DNA of 64,000 nucleotides, from contig NZ_CP170198.1 in the NCBI RefSeq assembly GCF_042434915.1, forward strand, positions 2,976,001 through 3,040,000, written 5' to 3'. The position numbers and the translations under genes were made by a program. The notes beneath the pieces are model-generated. The model did no database searches. It was given only the letters and a program-made list of their open reading frames with translations, and was not told the origin of the DNA. The DNA comes from Aquimarina sp042434915 (lineage in GTDB: Bacteria > Bacteroidota > Bacteroidia > Flavobacteriales > Flavobacteriaceae). Positions 17,857 to 26,636 of the stretch are shown here, piece by piece (position 1 is the first letter of the stretch; every line of letters starts with the position of its first letter).

Positions 17857-18243
17857 TTAAATTTGCTTTAAAAAGGGAATAATTATTTTGATTAAAAGTA
17901 TTGTATACAAAAAATAGCACACTAGAAAGACTAGTTTATCATTCCAAAATTCTACACTATCAAACCATCCCATTTGGTAGACAAAAAATGAAGCGATAAT
18001 CATTTTTGCTAGTAATAACCCCAAAAAGACAAAGCCTGTATTTTTGGGTGAAAACAAATATGTTATAGCTGTAGAAAAGAACGTTAAAACTATTAAACTT
18101 AAAAAAAAGATATGTTGGGCTACTATTGAATCTTTTGCCTGTAGTTCTAGAGTATCTGCTATTACATAGCGATGGGTTGTAAACAGCACAGTTGCGCCCG
18201 CCAGAATGGGCAAGATTTTCTTTATAATTGAATGTTTAGTCAA
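17857..18243 (-). CDS. DUF6168-like four-helix membrane protein
   Basis: The 128-residue protein has four hydrophobic helices and no catalytic motif. Its position between atpZ and atpB, where many bacteria carry atpI, suggests an accessory role in ATP synthase assembly or ion supply. I recognise it as resembling the DUF6168 family found at this place in Flavobacteriia. The function is an inference from position only. Confidence 0.7.
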   Translation of the reverse strand: MTKHSIIKKILPILAGATVLFTTHRYVIADTLELQAKDSIVAQHIFFLSLIVLTFFSTAITYLFSPKNTGFVFLGLLLAKMIIASFFVYQMGWFDSVEFWNDKLVFLVCYFLYTILLIKIIIPFLKQI

Positions 18244-18322
18244 TCGCTTTGTTTTATGATGCGTGTAGCAACAAATTTTAAAAATGAGCTATAAGGATCT
18301 GTGTGGCATTTGCACAAGGTAT

Positions 18323-18556
18323 CTATTTTACTTTAACGACTTGCCAAATTACTGAGGCTATCGCAAGAAATACAGCTGCTAGCCCTATCCATTTTTCATA
18401 GAAAGGCTCAGCGAATCCTTTTGCTTCGTCGATATAAACTCCCAAATAATAACCTCCAACGATAATTGCTAACATTTGGATACCAATGGTAGTATATTTG
18501 GCGTATTGCTTAAGCTGATTTGCCTTGCTCCTTGGTTGACTCCTGCTTTTTTTCAT
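18323..18556 (-). CDS. atpZ: AtpZ/AtpI family protein
   Basis: The 77-residue protein has two membrane helices (about 22-39 and 53-75) with the family features YAKYTTIGIQMLAIIVGGYY and LGVYIDEAKG between them. AtpZ/AtpI proteins help assemble the c ring or transport Mg/Ca. The ATG at 18556 lies inside the bactofilin gene, a 47-base overlap. I keep it because the conserved region before Met28 would be lost with the next start. Confidence 0.8.
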   Translation of the reverse strand: MKKSRSQPRSKANQLKQYAKYTTIGIQMLAIIVGGYYLGVYIDEAKGFAEPFYEKWIGLAAVFLAIASVIWQVVKVK

Positions 18557-18947
18557 CTTGGTTAATTATTGATTTTACTCCACCCTTCATAACACAGGAA
18601 GCGTTAAAAGTAGCACCTGGTTCTACCGCAAGTTTACCTACTGTTACCTCTCCATCAATAACTGAATCTGGTTTTAATGACAAAGTTCCTGATACTAATA
18701 AGGTCCCAGAAAAGCTACCCTCAAAATCAGCATCAGAGCATTCTAATGTTCCCTTTATAAGACCCGACTTACCTACAACAACTTTTCCGGTTGTTTTAAA
18801 TGTACCTTCGATAGTTCCTTCTACTCTAAAACCTCCTTCAGAAATTACATCTCCAACAATTTTGGTTCCTTCTGAGATTTTATTTTGATTCTTAGAGTAA
18901 TCTGCCGTTGCGCTATGATCTCGCCCTTTTTTGTTGTCTGAAAACAT
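18510..18947 (-). CDS. Bactofilin (polymer-forming cytoskeletal protein)
   Basis: The 145-residue protein has a central beta-helical domain (about 25-120) built from repeats such as ISEGGFRVEGTIEGTFKTTG and GLIKGTLECSDADFEGSFSG, with charged disordered ends. This is the bactofilin fold, which polymerises into nucleotide-free filaments and positions envelope enzymes. It is encoded between sprE and atpZ. The 3' end overlaps the atpZ start. Confidence 0.9.
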   Translation of the reverse strand: MFSDNKKGRDHSATADYSKNQNKISEGTKIVGDVISEGGFRVEGTIEGTFKTTGKVVVGKSGLIKGTLECSDADFEGSFSGTLLVSGTLSLKPDSVIDGEVTVGKLAVEPGATFNASCVMKGGVKSIINQDEKKQESTKEQGKSA

Positions 18948-18963
18948 GATAATTCTATTTTAA

Positions 18964-21579
18964 TTATTGATTTGACACTAATTCATTATAATGCTCCAAG
19001 TTTTTATGAATTTGGAGAATTCGATAATTTGGTGATGCGATTACAAAGTATGCTGCTTTGATAGCAGGATAGTATTTCTTTTTTCTATTCCAGTTAGAAA
19101 GATCAACTCCTGTGGTGTTTTCTGTTTTACCAATACTTAGTAACTCAGCTAATCCTTCGGCCCCTAATTTGTTTCTTTTTGTATGAATTACTAAGAGTTG
19201 TTGACTATCATTATAAACATCTATAGATACTTTCATTTTATCATATCTTAGTTCTTTAAGGATGTTTTGAACAGTTTCTTTTAATTGCGTGATTTGATTA
19301 TCCCCAAAGTTAGAAAATGGATAAACTAATTTATGATTATTTTGATCCTCTATATCCTGCGAAAACATTTTATTCTCTAATTGAGGTACTGCTGTTTGAT
19401 AAATTGATTGCGCTTTTTTTCCTTCTGGACTTTGCGGATAATTTAAGGCTACATAATTAAGCGCTTTTTTGTACGCATCTAAACCTCTATAACGCCCTAT
19501 TGCTTGAGCTTTTAATAATTCAAATTTGGGTATATATTCTTCGCTGTCTAATTGCGCTATCATTTTATCGCTTTGCACAATTACAGCATCGTATTGCTGT
19601 TGTTTAAAACGCAGATACAGTTGATTGTATATAGCTTCGGGACTTTCTTTATCTTGTTCTAAAGCTCGTTCTGGATTTTGCAAAATTTTTCCATACCGTG
19701 AAGTACCATGATCATTAATAATAGAAGTTTTTATACTATTTGCTAATGCGTCTTCTTCTCTTAGTTGATAAATTTTATATAGGTTGTATTTTGCTGGAAC
19801 TATTAACCGTTGTTCGGGTTGATGCTCAAGTAAAAAATTAAGTTTATCAATTGCCAAATCATATTCTCTAAATTTCTCTTTGTAAATAATTCCTAATTGA
19901 TAATATGAAAAATTGCGCTCTTTTTTTATACTATCGATGGCAACAGTCGATGTTGGGAGTTGATCTATATAAGTTTGTGGGTCGTAGAGAGGATCCTGAT
20001 CAATATCATATACATCTTCAGTTACTGTTTCGGCTACTTGAACACTCAATGGATTTGTTATACTAGATATTCTCCAATTATCTTGCAACTCTCGATTACC
20101 ATACATTCTTTTGAAACTGGTTTTCCCGAAACCAACTGTAGTTGGATTATAGAAATAAAATGTGCCTTCTGTATTAGAACCTCCAACAGCTTTAGGAGTT
20201 CTTGGATTATATCGTGACTCGTAGGGTAAAGCACTTTTTATACGTTCAACCTCGGCTGCTTCTAGTTTGGCAACTGCAATGGCCTTGATACTGTCGGTAT
20301 ATTTTGAATAGTATGCTGTTTTTTGTGAAGGCGACATAGCAACCACATTTAAAATACTATCATTCACTTTTGCTATGCCTTCATATAAAATAACATCATC
20401 AAGATTATCTCTTTTCTTTTTGAGCGTACGATATTTTTTTGAATTAACATTCATCCGCTCCAAAGTACTATCATAATATGCTCCTGCAAGTGCATATTCT
20501 TTACTATCAAACTCAATATCACCCAAAGCTTTGTAGTTAAGGGATTCGAGATATGTATCCTTTGAATTGGTTCTCAAAGATTTATTATAATTTTCAATCG
20601 CTAATTGCATAGAGTCTATAGCAGCATAGTATACCGCTTTCTGATTAAAAATACGATCTAGAAATGGCCTGTTTTCTCTATTTTTTTCTAATTTCTCTAA
20701 TTCTTCTAACAAAATCGCATTTGTATTAGGCGAATACTCAAAATTACGTGCGCGTGCCATATGAGCATTGATAAGATATGCTCTGGATGTTCTCCTATTT
20801 AAATCTATAACTTGTGTAAAAGCACTGTTGGCACTATCCTTGTAATTAAGCTGATTTAATAACTGACCTTTAATAAAATAATATCTTCCTTTATATTCAT
20901 TATTTTTTGTGTGAACACCTGCTTTATTAATATACGTAATAGCTGAATCAGTTTTTTTTAAATTGATAAATGCTTGTGCAATCATCGCTGTGGCATCTGC
21001 ATAATCCTCGGTATCCAAAAACTCTTCATTGATCATTTTTTTGAGATCATCAATAGCCTTTTGATTATTATCTAATCGCATATTGGTTTTGGCTCTCCAA
21101 ACTTTTGCGTGATTAATAGTGTTACTAGTAGGATACTTATATAGTATATAGTTAAATGCTTCTAATGCTGGTATAAATCTTTGCTCATTATAACGTGCTT
21201 TCCCCAGAAGTAAAAAAGCTTCATCTATCTTTGGATTGCGTTCTCTACCATCGATAAGCATACTATGCTTTTGTATTGCTTTTACGGCTTTCTCTTCAGC
21301 TCGGTCAAAATTTTCATTAAGTACTTCGTTTGGTAATCTTACATCCTCACTTACGGTAAGCCGTTCTACAGGTAACAATTCCCAGAAATTATCATTATAC
21401 GATCTTACGATTTCTTCTTTTCCCTGATCATAAGCAATACGCCCATTATATAATGTATTGTTCTTTGTTGTAACATCATGCCACACTCTATTTATGAACT
21501 TATCTTTTTTACGTGAACATGCCAATCCTGTAATAAGGATAATAACAAAGCCAAATATTTGTAAAAATTTAAATTTCAA
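18964..21579 (-). CDS. sprE: SprE/PorW-like TPR lipoprotein of the type IX secretion and gliding system
   Basis: The 871-residue protein has a lipoprotein signal ending ITGLAC (Cys21) and then SRKKDKFINRVWHDVTTKNN, which matches the start of SprE/PorW proteins. TPR-like helical repeats fill most of the rest, and the C-terminus (YYPAIKAAYFVIASPNYRI) also resembles the family. SprE is needed for type IX secretion and gliding in Flavobacterium johnsoniae. Its location just upstream of bactofilin and the atp genes fits the order I recall for Flavobacteriia. The name rests on recognition by eye. Confidence 0.8.
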   Translation of the reverse strand: MKFKFLQIFGFVIILITGLACSRKKDKFINRVWHDVTTKNNTLYNGRIAYDQGKEEIVRSYNDNFWELLPVERLTVSEDVRLPNEVLNENFDRAEEKAVKAIQKHSMLIDGRERNPKIDEAFLLLGKARYNEQRFIPALEAFNYILYKYPTSNTINHAKVWRAKTNMRLDNNQKAIDDLKKMINEEFLDTEDYADATAMIAQAFINLKKTDSAITYINKAGVHTKNNEYKGRYYFIKGQLLNQLNYKDSANSAFTQVIDLNRRTSRAYLINAHMARARNFEYSPNTNAILLEELEKLEKNRENRPFLDRIFNQKAVYYAAIDSMQLAIENYNKSLRTNSKDTYLESLNYKALGDIEFDSKEYALAGAYYDSTLERMNVNSKKYRTLKKKRDNLDDVILYEGIAKVNDSILNVVAMSPSQKTAYYSKYTDSIKAIAVAKLEAAEVERIKSALPYESRYNPRTPKAVGGSNTEGTFYFYNPTTVGFGKTSFKRMYGNRELQDNWRISSITNPLSVQVAETVTEDVYDIDQDPLYDPQTYIDQLPTSTVAIDSIKKERNFSYYQLGIIYKEKFREYDLAIDKLNFLLEHQPEQRLIVPAKYNLYKIYQLREEDALANSIKTSIINDHGTSRYGKILQNPERALEQDKESPEAIYNQLYLRFKQQQYDAVIVQSDKMIAQLDSEEYIPKFELLKAQAIGRYRGLDAYKKALNYVALNYPQSPEGKKAQSIYQTAVPQLENKMFSQDIEDQNNHKLVYPFSNFGDNQITQLKETVQNILKELRYDKMKVSIDVYNDSQQLLVIHTKRNKLGAEGLAELLSIGKTENTTGVDLSNWNRKKKYYPAIKAAYFVIASPNYRILQIHKNLEHYNELVSNQ

Positions 21580-21983
21580 AAGCTGTAGTATTTATGATCA
21601 ATAACTAAAATTGACAGTATTTGTTGTATTCACAAACCAATTATTGCCTCACTTAAGTGAGTAGAACTGTAAAAATACATTTCTTATTGTAAATTAGTGA
21701 ATTGTTTATAGCTTTTTATCTAGGGTACTAGAAACTTCCAACATTTTTATTAGGACTATTTGATCTGTCAATTTGATTCTAATCTTTGATACAATTTGAC
21801 TAATAAAACATTATTATGATGCTGTTGTATAAATTTTCATTCCAAATTGAAACTGCTCGTTCTGCATTTATTATTTTTGTCAAAAATTTTAGGGTTAGAA
21901 ATTTACGCTATTTATTAAACACAGCATGTTCTTTTATCAAGAAGTAAAACTTTAGTTTAATAGTGGATTATATAATTACAAAG
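21580..21983. other. Intergenic region between divergent sprE and ferredoxin reductase genes
   Basis: This 404-base AT-rich stretch has no convincing reading frame on either strand. It must carry promoters for both directions. I can see one good candidate for the plus strand (21847-21879). I find no clear TAnnTTTG box for sprE near its start, and no hairpin terminator or RNA gene. Confidence 0.6.
21847..21879 (+). promoter_or_regulatory. Candidate promoter of the ferredoxin reductase gene
   Basis: TTG at 21847-21849 and TATTTTTG at 21872-21879 are separated by 22 bases, within the range reported for Flavobacterium promoters (TTG, 17-23 bases, TAnnTTTG). The ATG follows about 105 bases later. 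Confidence 0.45.
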
Positions 21984-23036
21984 ATGTCAGACTTTTATAA
22001 ACTTACAGTAAAGAACATTATCAGAGAAACTCCAAAGGCTGTTTCTATTGAGTTTGAAATTCCAACAGATTTACTAGAAAAATTTAAATTCACCGCAGGT
22101 CAGTATGTAACGCTTAAGACTTCTATAAATGGGGAAGAAATACGAAGGGCTTATTCGTTGTGCAGTTCTCCCAATAGCCAAGCATTGAGAGTAGCTGTCA
22201 AAGAAATTGAGGGTGGGACTTTCTCTGCCTATGCCAACAATATTTTGAAGGTGGGAGATTCACTACACGTTCATATCCCTGAAGGAAATTTTAAACTTGT
22301 CACAGATTCTAGCAATCAAAAAACGTATGCAGCATTTGCAGCAGGCAGCGGTATTACTCCTATTTTAAGTATGATTAAAGCTGTTTTAGAAAATGAGCCT
22401 TCTAGTAAATTTATTTTGGCTTATGGTAATAGAACTCCTGCTGAAACCATATTTTTCAAAGAGTTATTAGCTTTGCAAGTCGCAAATCCAGATCGTTTAT
22501 TTATCGAGTTTTTTTACAGTCGTACTCAAGAACCCGGGAGTCATTTTGGTCGTATTGAAAAATCTACAGTTAACTTTATTTTAAAAAATAAGTTTAAGGA
22601 TCAAGCTATCAGCTCTTTCTTTTTGTGTGGTCCAGAAAGTATGATATCCATAGTAACGCAGCTGTTAGAAGAGCAAGGAGTATCCAAAGATAACATTCAT
22701 TTTGAGTTATTTACTGCAAGTTCAAATTCAACTGAAATTGACGCAGCATTAGATGGAAAGACCTCTATCACAGTACTTGTTGATGATGAAGAGACTACCT
22801 TTGTAATGGACCAGAAAAAAACAATTTTGGATGCAGCACTTGATAAAAATATCGATGCTCCCTATTCATGTCAAGGTGGTGTTTGCAGTTCTTGTATTTG
22901 TAAAGTTACCGAAGGTACTGCAGTTATGGAAAAAAACAGTATTCTTACCGATGGTGAAATTGCTGAAGGTCTAATTTTGGCATGTCAAGCACATCCAACC
23001 TCAGCTACTATTAAAGTTGATTTTGATGATGTTTAA
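21984..23036 (+). CDS. PaaE-like ferredoxin-NADP reductase with C-terminal 2Fe-2S domain
   Basis: I take the ATG at 21984 (MSDFYKLTVKNI) rather than the GTG at 21963. The 350-residue protein has an FAD-binding domain with RAYSLCSSP (about 55-63), an NAD(P)-binding domain with AAGSGITPI and FLCGPESM, and a C-terminal plant-type ferredoxin domain with cysteines at about 296, 301, 304 and 334 (CX4CX2C...C). This order is that of PaaE/HmpX-type reductases, which pass electrons from NAD(P)H to a partner oxygenase or desaturase. No partner is encoded next to it. A hairpin terminator follows. Confidence 0.92.
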   Translation: MSDFYKLTVKNIIRETPKAVSIEFEIPTDLLEKFKFTAGQYVTLKTSINGEEIRRAYSLCSSPNSQALRVAVKEIEGGTFSAYANNILKVGDSLHVHIPEGNFKLVTDSSNQKTYAAFAAGSGITPILSMIKAVLENEPSSKFILAYGNRTPAETIFFKELLALQVANPDRLFIEFFYSRTQEPGSHFGRIEKSTVNFILKNKFKDQAISSFFLCGPESMISIVTQLLEEQGVSKDNIHFELFTASSNSTEIDAALDGKTSITVLVDDEETTFVMDQKKTILDAALDKNIDAPYSCQGGVCSSCICKVTEGTAVMEKNSILTDGEIAEGLILACQAHPTSATIKVDFDDV

Positions 23037-23045
23037 AATATAAAG

Positions 23046-23075
23046 AAGGGTGTAATTAATATGTTACACCCTTTT
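23046..23075 (+). terminator. Rho-independent terminator after the ferredoxin reductase
   Basis: AAGGGTGTAA (23046-23055) pairs with TTACACCCTT (23064-23073) around an 8-base loop, followed by T residues. It lies 10 bases after the plus-strand stop and could also stop transcripts of the convergent small peptide gene. Confidence 0.8.
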
Positions 23076-23085
23076 ATTCTAAAAT

Positions 23086-23289
23086 TTATAATACATAATT
23101 TATTCTTCCTATAAAAGGACAATTTGCATCGGTAAGACAATTAAAATAACAGGCATTCTCACCTCCACATCGAGAGTAACAATTTGCTCTAATGGTTACA
23201 CACGACTCAAAACCTCCTCTTATAACACCAGTCTCTTTACGATCTAATGTACGGTAATTAAATTGCTTTAGTCTTTCAAGATTTTTCAT
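23086..23289 (-). CDS. Double-glycine leader peptide with six-cysteine core
   Basis: The 67-residue peptide has a charged leader (MKNLERLKQFNYRTLDRKET, then GVIRGG with Gly25-Gly26) typical of double-glycine leaders cut by C39 peptidase-type ABC exporters. The 41-residue core has six cysteines at 30, 37, 41, 47, 51 and 57, spaced X6-X3-X5-X3-X5, with two CX3C pairs. It may be a disulfide-rich bacteriocin-like or signalling peptide, or an unmodified flavobacterial GG peptide. No exporter, modifying enzyme or immunity gene is adjacent. The gene stands alone between convergent and tandem neighbours. Confidence 0.75.
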   Translation of the reverse strand: MKNLERLKQFNYRTLDRKETGVIRGGFESCVTIRANCYSRCGGENACYFNCLTDANCPFIGRINYVL

Positions 23290-23438
23290 AATATTAGGTT
23301 TTAAAAGTTACTTGTATAAAACCAAAATAGATATTTATTCAATAATAACTACCTAACAACCTGTTAATTAATACTTTAAAAACTACTTTATTACTTTCTA
23401 TCAAGTATTATATACTCACTATTAGAGTATACTAATTT

Positions 23439-24476
23439 TTATAACTTATCGTAGATAGTAGAAATTATATTCTCGGGTTTAATGGAATGCATTACCTTCT
23501 CATACCCTTGTGGAACCTTATTTCCATAAATTGATGTTGGAATTCTATTATACCTATTTAAATCAGGCAATATGGCATGCTCTATAGGTTGAGCAAATGG
23601 AGCAAATCCAGTAAAGGGATGTGTAGCTCCCCAAATTGTGAGGGTTTTTACACCATACATAGCAGCTAGATGTGCGTTACCACTATCCATAGCCACCATA
23701 CCATCTAGGTTAGCTATTAATCGTAGCTCATTATCAAATGAGAGCTTGCCAGCAATATTTACCACATTAGGGTATTTACTTGCTATTACATTTAATATAT
23801 CTATTTCCTTTTTTCCTCCACCAAATAGAAATATATCAAACGTATCTGATTGATCAATGGCTGCGATTACTTTCACTATCAACTCAAAAGGATAGGTTTT
23901 ACTCTCATATTGAGCAAAAGGAGCAATACCTAACCACTTTCTTGATGATTTTGGTAGTATATTATGGATTTCTGGCGTTAATGTAGGTTTATTTGGAAAA
24001 CTATGCGTACTTAAATCAATAGGAAACCCTAAATTCTCAAAAACATCAGCATAGCGTTGATGCGTAGATTTTAACTGCTTAAAAATTTTATTGCTAGCTC
24101 TTGTAAGAGCTTTTTTTTCTTCTCTTCCCTTATCTATTTGCACAACTGGTATTCCGCTTAAGCGAAAAAAAGATTTTAAAATATTGGATCGCAATACATT
24201 GTGTAGATCGGCTACCGCATCGATCCCTAACCCTTTTAGTTCCTTACTTAATCTAAAAAGTCCCAAGGCGCCTTTATGAGCTCCAGCAACATCTGCAGAA
24301 TATATCTCTACAGTAGGTATAGTATTAAATAGCGGAGCAAAAAACTTACGTGTTAGGACTGTAATTTTAAGATCTGGATATTGGGAACGTAAGACTCTAA
24401 GAACGGGAACTGTCATAGCTACATCTCCCATTGCAGACAAACGTATTACCAAAAGATGCTTACTATCTCCATGCAT
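23439..24476 (-). CDS. Glycosyltransferase family 9 (heptosyltransferase-like)
   Basis: The protein begins HLLVIRLSAMGDVAMTVPVL, the N-terminal GT9 motif with the catalytic-region aspartate. Later GGKKEIDILN and MVAMDSGNAHLAAMYG are the ADP-heptose/donor-binding blocks. It is GT-B fold, probably acting on lipopolysaccharide core at the inner face of the membrane. I prefer the ATG at 24476 (346 residues with MHGDSKHLL), which leaves a 7-base gap after DUF4254; an ATG at 24497 would overlap that gene by 14 bases. Confidence 0.88.
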   Translation of the reverse strand: MHGDSKHLLVIRLSAMGDVAMTVPVLRVLRSQYPDLKITVLTRKFFAPLFNTIPTVEIYSADVAGAHKGALGLFRLSKELKGLGIDAVADLHNVLRSNILKSFFRLSGIPVVQIDKGREEKKALTRASNKIFKQLKSTHQRYADVFENLGFPIDLSTHSFPNKPTLTPEIHNILPKSSRKWLGIAPFAQYESKTYPFELIVKVIAAIDQSDTFDIFLFGGGKKEIDILNVIASKYPNVVNIAGKLSFDNELRLIANLDGMVAMDSGNAHLAAMYGVKTLTIWGATHPFTGFAPFAQPIEHAILPDLNRYNRIPTSIYGNKVPQGYEKVMHSIKPENIISTIYDKL

Positions 24477-24483
24477 TTGAGAG

Positions 24484-25095
24484 TTATTTTTCGCCACGTA
24501 GCACAGGATTTAACTCCTCATCATTATACATCTTCATTTGTTTATAGACTTTCATATATTTATCTCCATTAGATATATCAACAAGTAGAGTGTCGATTGC
24601 GGTAGATAAATCCACTCGTTGTTCTAATAGAATGTCTAGTTTTTTCTGACAAGCATCGCGGTGTGTTGTACTAGCATCCTCACGCGTAGCTTCTTCATGC
24701 ATGTGATAGATTTTGAGTGCCAAAATTGACAGCCTATCTACTCCCCAAGCTGGACTCTCTGTATTAATTGTTGCATTTTCTTTGGGAGTCACTCCTTGAT
24801 ATTGTTCTAAGAAGTAGCTATCGATATATTCAACCATGTCTGTTCGATCTTGATTAGAAGCGTCAATCAATCTTTTTAAATTGAGTGCTGCCACTGGATC
24901 AATATTAGGGTCTCTAATAATATCCTCATAATGCCACTGTACTGTATCTATCCAACACTTTCTATATAATAAATGCTCTATCACCTCATTTTTAGCGTGA
25001 TATGGATTTTTAAAGGATTGATCAACCGTATTTACTATATGGTAAGTATCTATCACTTCCTTAAAAATTCGGTTAGCTTTTTGTGTAAATATCAT
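24484..25095 (-). CDS. DUF4254 family protein
   Basis: The 203-residue protein is soluble, helical and rich in acidic, arginine and histidine residues, with no signal peptide or membrane segment. Its pairing with a GT9 glycosyltransferase is typical of DUF4254 genes in Bacteroidota. Its function is not known. A role in lipopolysaccharide core synthesis is suggested only by the neighbour. Confidence 0.8.
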   Translation of the reverse strand: MIFTQKANRIFKEVIDTYHIVNTVDQSFKNPYHAKNEVIEHLLYRKCWIDTVQWHYEDIIRDPNIDPVAALNLKRLIDASNQDRTDMVEYIDSYFLEQYQGVTPKENATINTESPAWGVDRLSILALKIYHMHEEATREDASTTHRDACQKKLDILLEQRVDLSTAIDTLLVDISNGDKYMKVYKQMKMYNDEELNPVLRGEK

Positions 25096-25194
25096 TATTT
25101 ATTATTTTAAAATTCGTCTGACGTGGTATGGTTATATACTATATTAATTGCCCTCGTATTGTAAAAAGGGTTCAAAACATTCAGACTAGCGCTG

Positions 25195-25202
25195 CAAAGG
25201 TA
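25195..25202 (-). promoter_or_regulatory. Candidate promoter -7 box for DUF4254-GT9
   Basis: The minus strand reads TACCTTTGCAG, a full TAnnTTTG match with the downstream C often seen in Bacteroidota. It lies about 100 bases before the DUF4254 start. No clear TTG -33 element is seen. Confidence 0.45.
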
Positions 25203-25301
25203 TTATAATTTACTTGGAATTCCTGATTAAAATTATTGCGTAGCATTTCTACCTTTGTTTAATCACATTTCATTTTAAGAATGATAAAAAAAGCATGTTG
25301 G

Positions 25302-26222
25302 TTAAAATAAAAAGAAGAGAAATGGTAAACAAGCAAAAAACCAAAGATGAATTTCTTTTATTAGCTTAAAACCGATCAATTGTAAGTAAGTTGCGCCCAT
25401 AATTGCCAGGGGGGCTATAATAAATATCAATTCTGAAGTATCTTTATTAGGAGATATTGTTATAATAATACTAGCTATAAGTACATAACCAACAACTAAT
25501 TTCATCAAGGGTTTATATACATTGGGTCTGTTAGAAATATGTAAAGCATAGATAATTACAAAAAATATAGTACAAATTGAAAGTGTACCCAGTGTGAAAA
25601 AATGCGCTCCGTTTAATGTATTAGCAAAAACATCATAAGATACTACAGCATTTTGTACTGGCATGTAGAATCTGTCAAAAAAAAGTAGTGTAAAGCAATT
25701 AGCCAGAACATAGATTGTTATTAAACCAATGCCTGGAACAAACCAATTTCTGTAATCTGATGAGCGAAAGAAATATATTCCTAAATAAAGTAACGCTATA
25801 AAACCGATACTCCAAAAATAAATTATACTTGCCAAACCTATACATAAGGAAGCATTAAAAATCTTAGCTTTAGTTTTTGTATGATTCATCATATCTACCA
25901 TTTGAGAAAACGAAAGTAACATAAGACTACTCGCAACGATTTTATCTGGGTGTGCTATGGCTTCAGGAACCATACCTAATAAAGAAACATACATAAGTAA
26001 TGCATACGTACCTTTATCAGTTAAACTACCTTTTTTGAGAATCCAATGAAATAGGCCTAAACTAATTAGACATAAAAAGATTCCCGAAAAAAAATATAAA
26101 ATTTGACTATTAGATACTTCAAAAATTTGCTTATTTGATACTAATAATGCCATTATAACTAAGTATAGTGAGATGACTATAAAGTTAATAGGCTTAGATT
26201 TGGATAAAAAGGTGGATAACAC
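25302..26222 (-). CDS. DUF6427-like polytopic membrane protein
   Basis: The 306-residue protein is almost entirely hydrophobic with about eight to nine membrane helices. It resembles the DUF6427 family found in Flavobacteriia next to the small DUF6341 gene and purD, as here. No catalytic or transport motif can be named. Some database entries call relatives beta-carotene monooxygenases, which I see no basis for here. Confidence 0.7.
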   Translation of the reverse strand: MLSTFLSKSKPINFIVISLYLVIMALLVSNKQIFEVSNSQILYFFSGIFLCLISLGLFHWILKKGSLTDKGTYALLMYVSLLGMVPEAIAHPDKIVASSLMLLSFSQMVDMMNHTKTKAKIFNASLCIGLASIIYFWSIGFIALLYLGIYFFRSSDYRNWFVPGIGLITIYVLANCFTLLFFDRFYMPVQNAVVSYDVFANTLNGAHFFTLGTLSICTIFFVIIYALHISNRPNVYKPLMKLVVGYVLIASIIITISPNKDTSELIFIIAPLAIMGATYLQLIGFKLIKEIHLWFFACLPFLFFLF

Positions 26223-26346
26223 TACTATTTTTTATATTTTTGTGTGCGACAAAGAATAGAGTATGTCGCTGTTTAATTAAATACATTTATTATAGACTAC
26301 GTAAAGCAAGATACGTTTTACTTTTTATAAAATATATACTTATACC

Positions 26347-26577
26347 ATGAAAGACTTATTTGAAGGAATTGAATCTCTTTTTGTTGATGTGCTTTTTCTA
26401 CCGTTTGATGCGTTGAGAGCATTAGAGCTAGAAAGCTGGGGTGCTGCCAATATTTTAAACTGGTTATTTATGCTTATAGGCTTTGTTGCTTTTGTTTATT
26501 GGATGAAACAATTAAAGCATTTTAATGATACTAATGAAGAGGATCGTGATCCAACTGCACATTCTTTTTTGAATTAA
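26347..26577 (+). CDS. DUF6341-like small membrane protein
   Basis: The 76-residue protein has one or two hydrophobic segments (about 34-57, NILNWLFMLIGFVAFVYWM) preceded by an amphipathic stretch (FEGIESLFVDVLFLPFDAL). It matches the DUF6341 family, which is conserved in Flavobacteriia beside DUF6427 and purD. It is transcribed away from the DUF6427 gene and ends at a strong bidirectional terminator. Function unknown. Confidence 0.8.
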   Translation: MKDLFEGIESLFVDVLFLPFDALRALELESWGAANILNWLFMLIGFVAFVYWMKQLKHFNDTNEEDRDPTAHSFLN

Positions 26578-26597
26578 AAAGAGTAATTCAAAAATCT

Positions 26598-26631
26598 AAA
26601 AAAGCCGTACTTAAGATAGTACGGCTTTTTT
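26598..26631. terminator. Bidirectional terminator between DUF6341 and purD
   Basis: A perfect 14-base inverted repeat (26598-26611 with 26618-26631; AAAAAAGCCGTACT and its complement) encloses a 6-base loop. The A and T runs on both sides allow termination in both directions of the convergent genes. Confidence 0.9.
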
Positions 26632-26636
26632 GGTTG

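Noticed and set aside
25250..25257. TACCTTTG box on the plus strand as a promoter
   Set aside because: It matches the consensus, but no plus-strand gene follows within the next kilobase; it points into the DUF6427 gene antisense and is probably chance.
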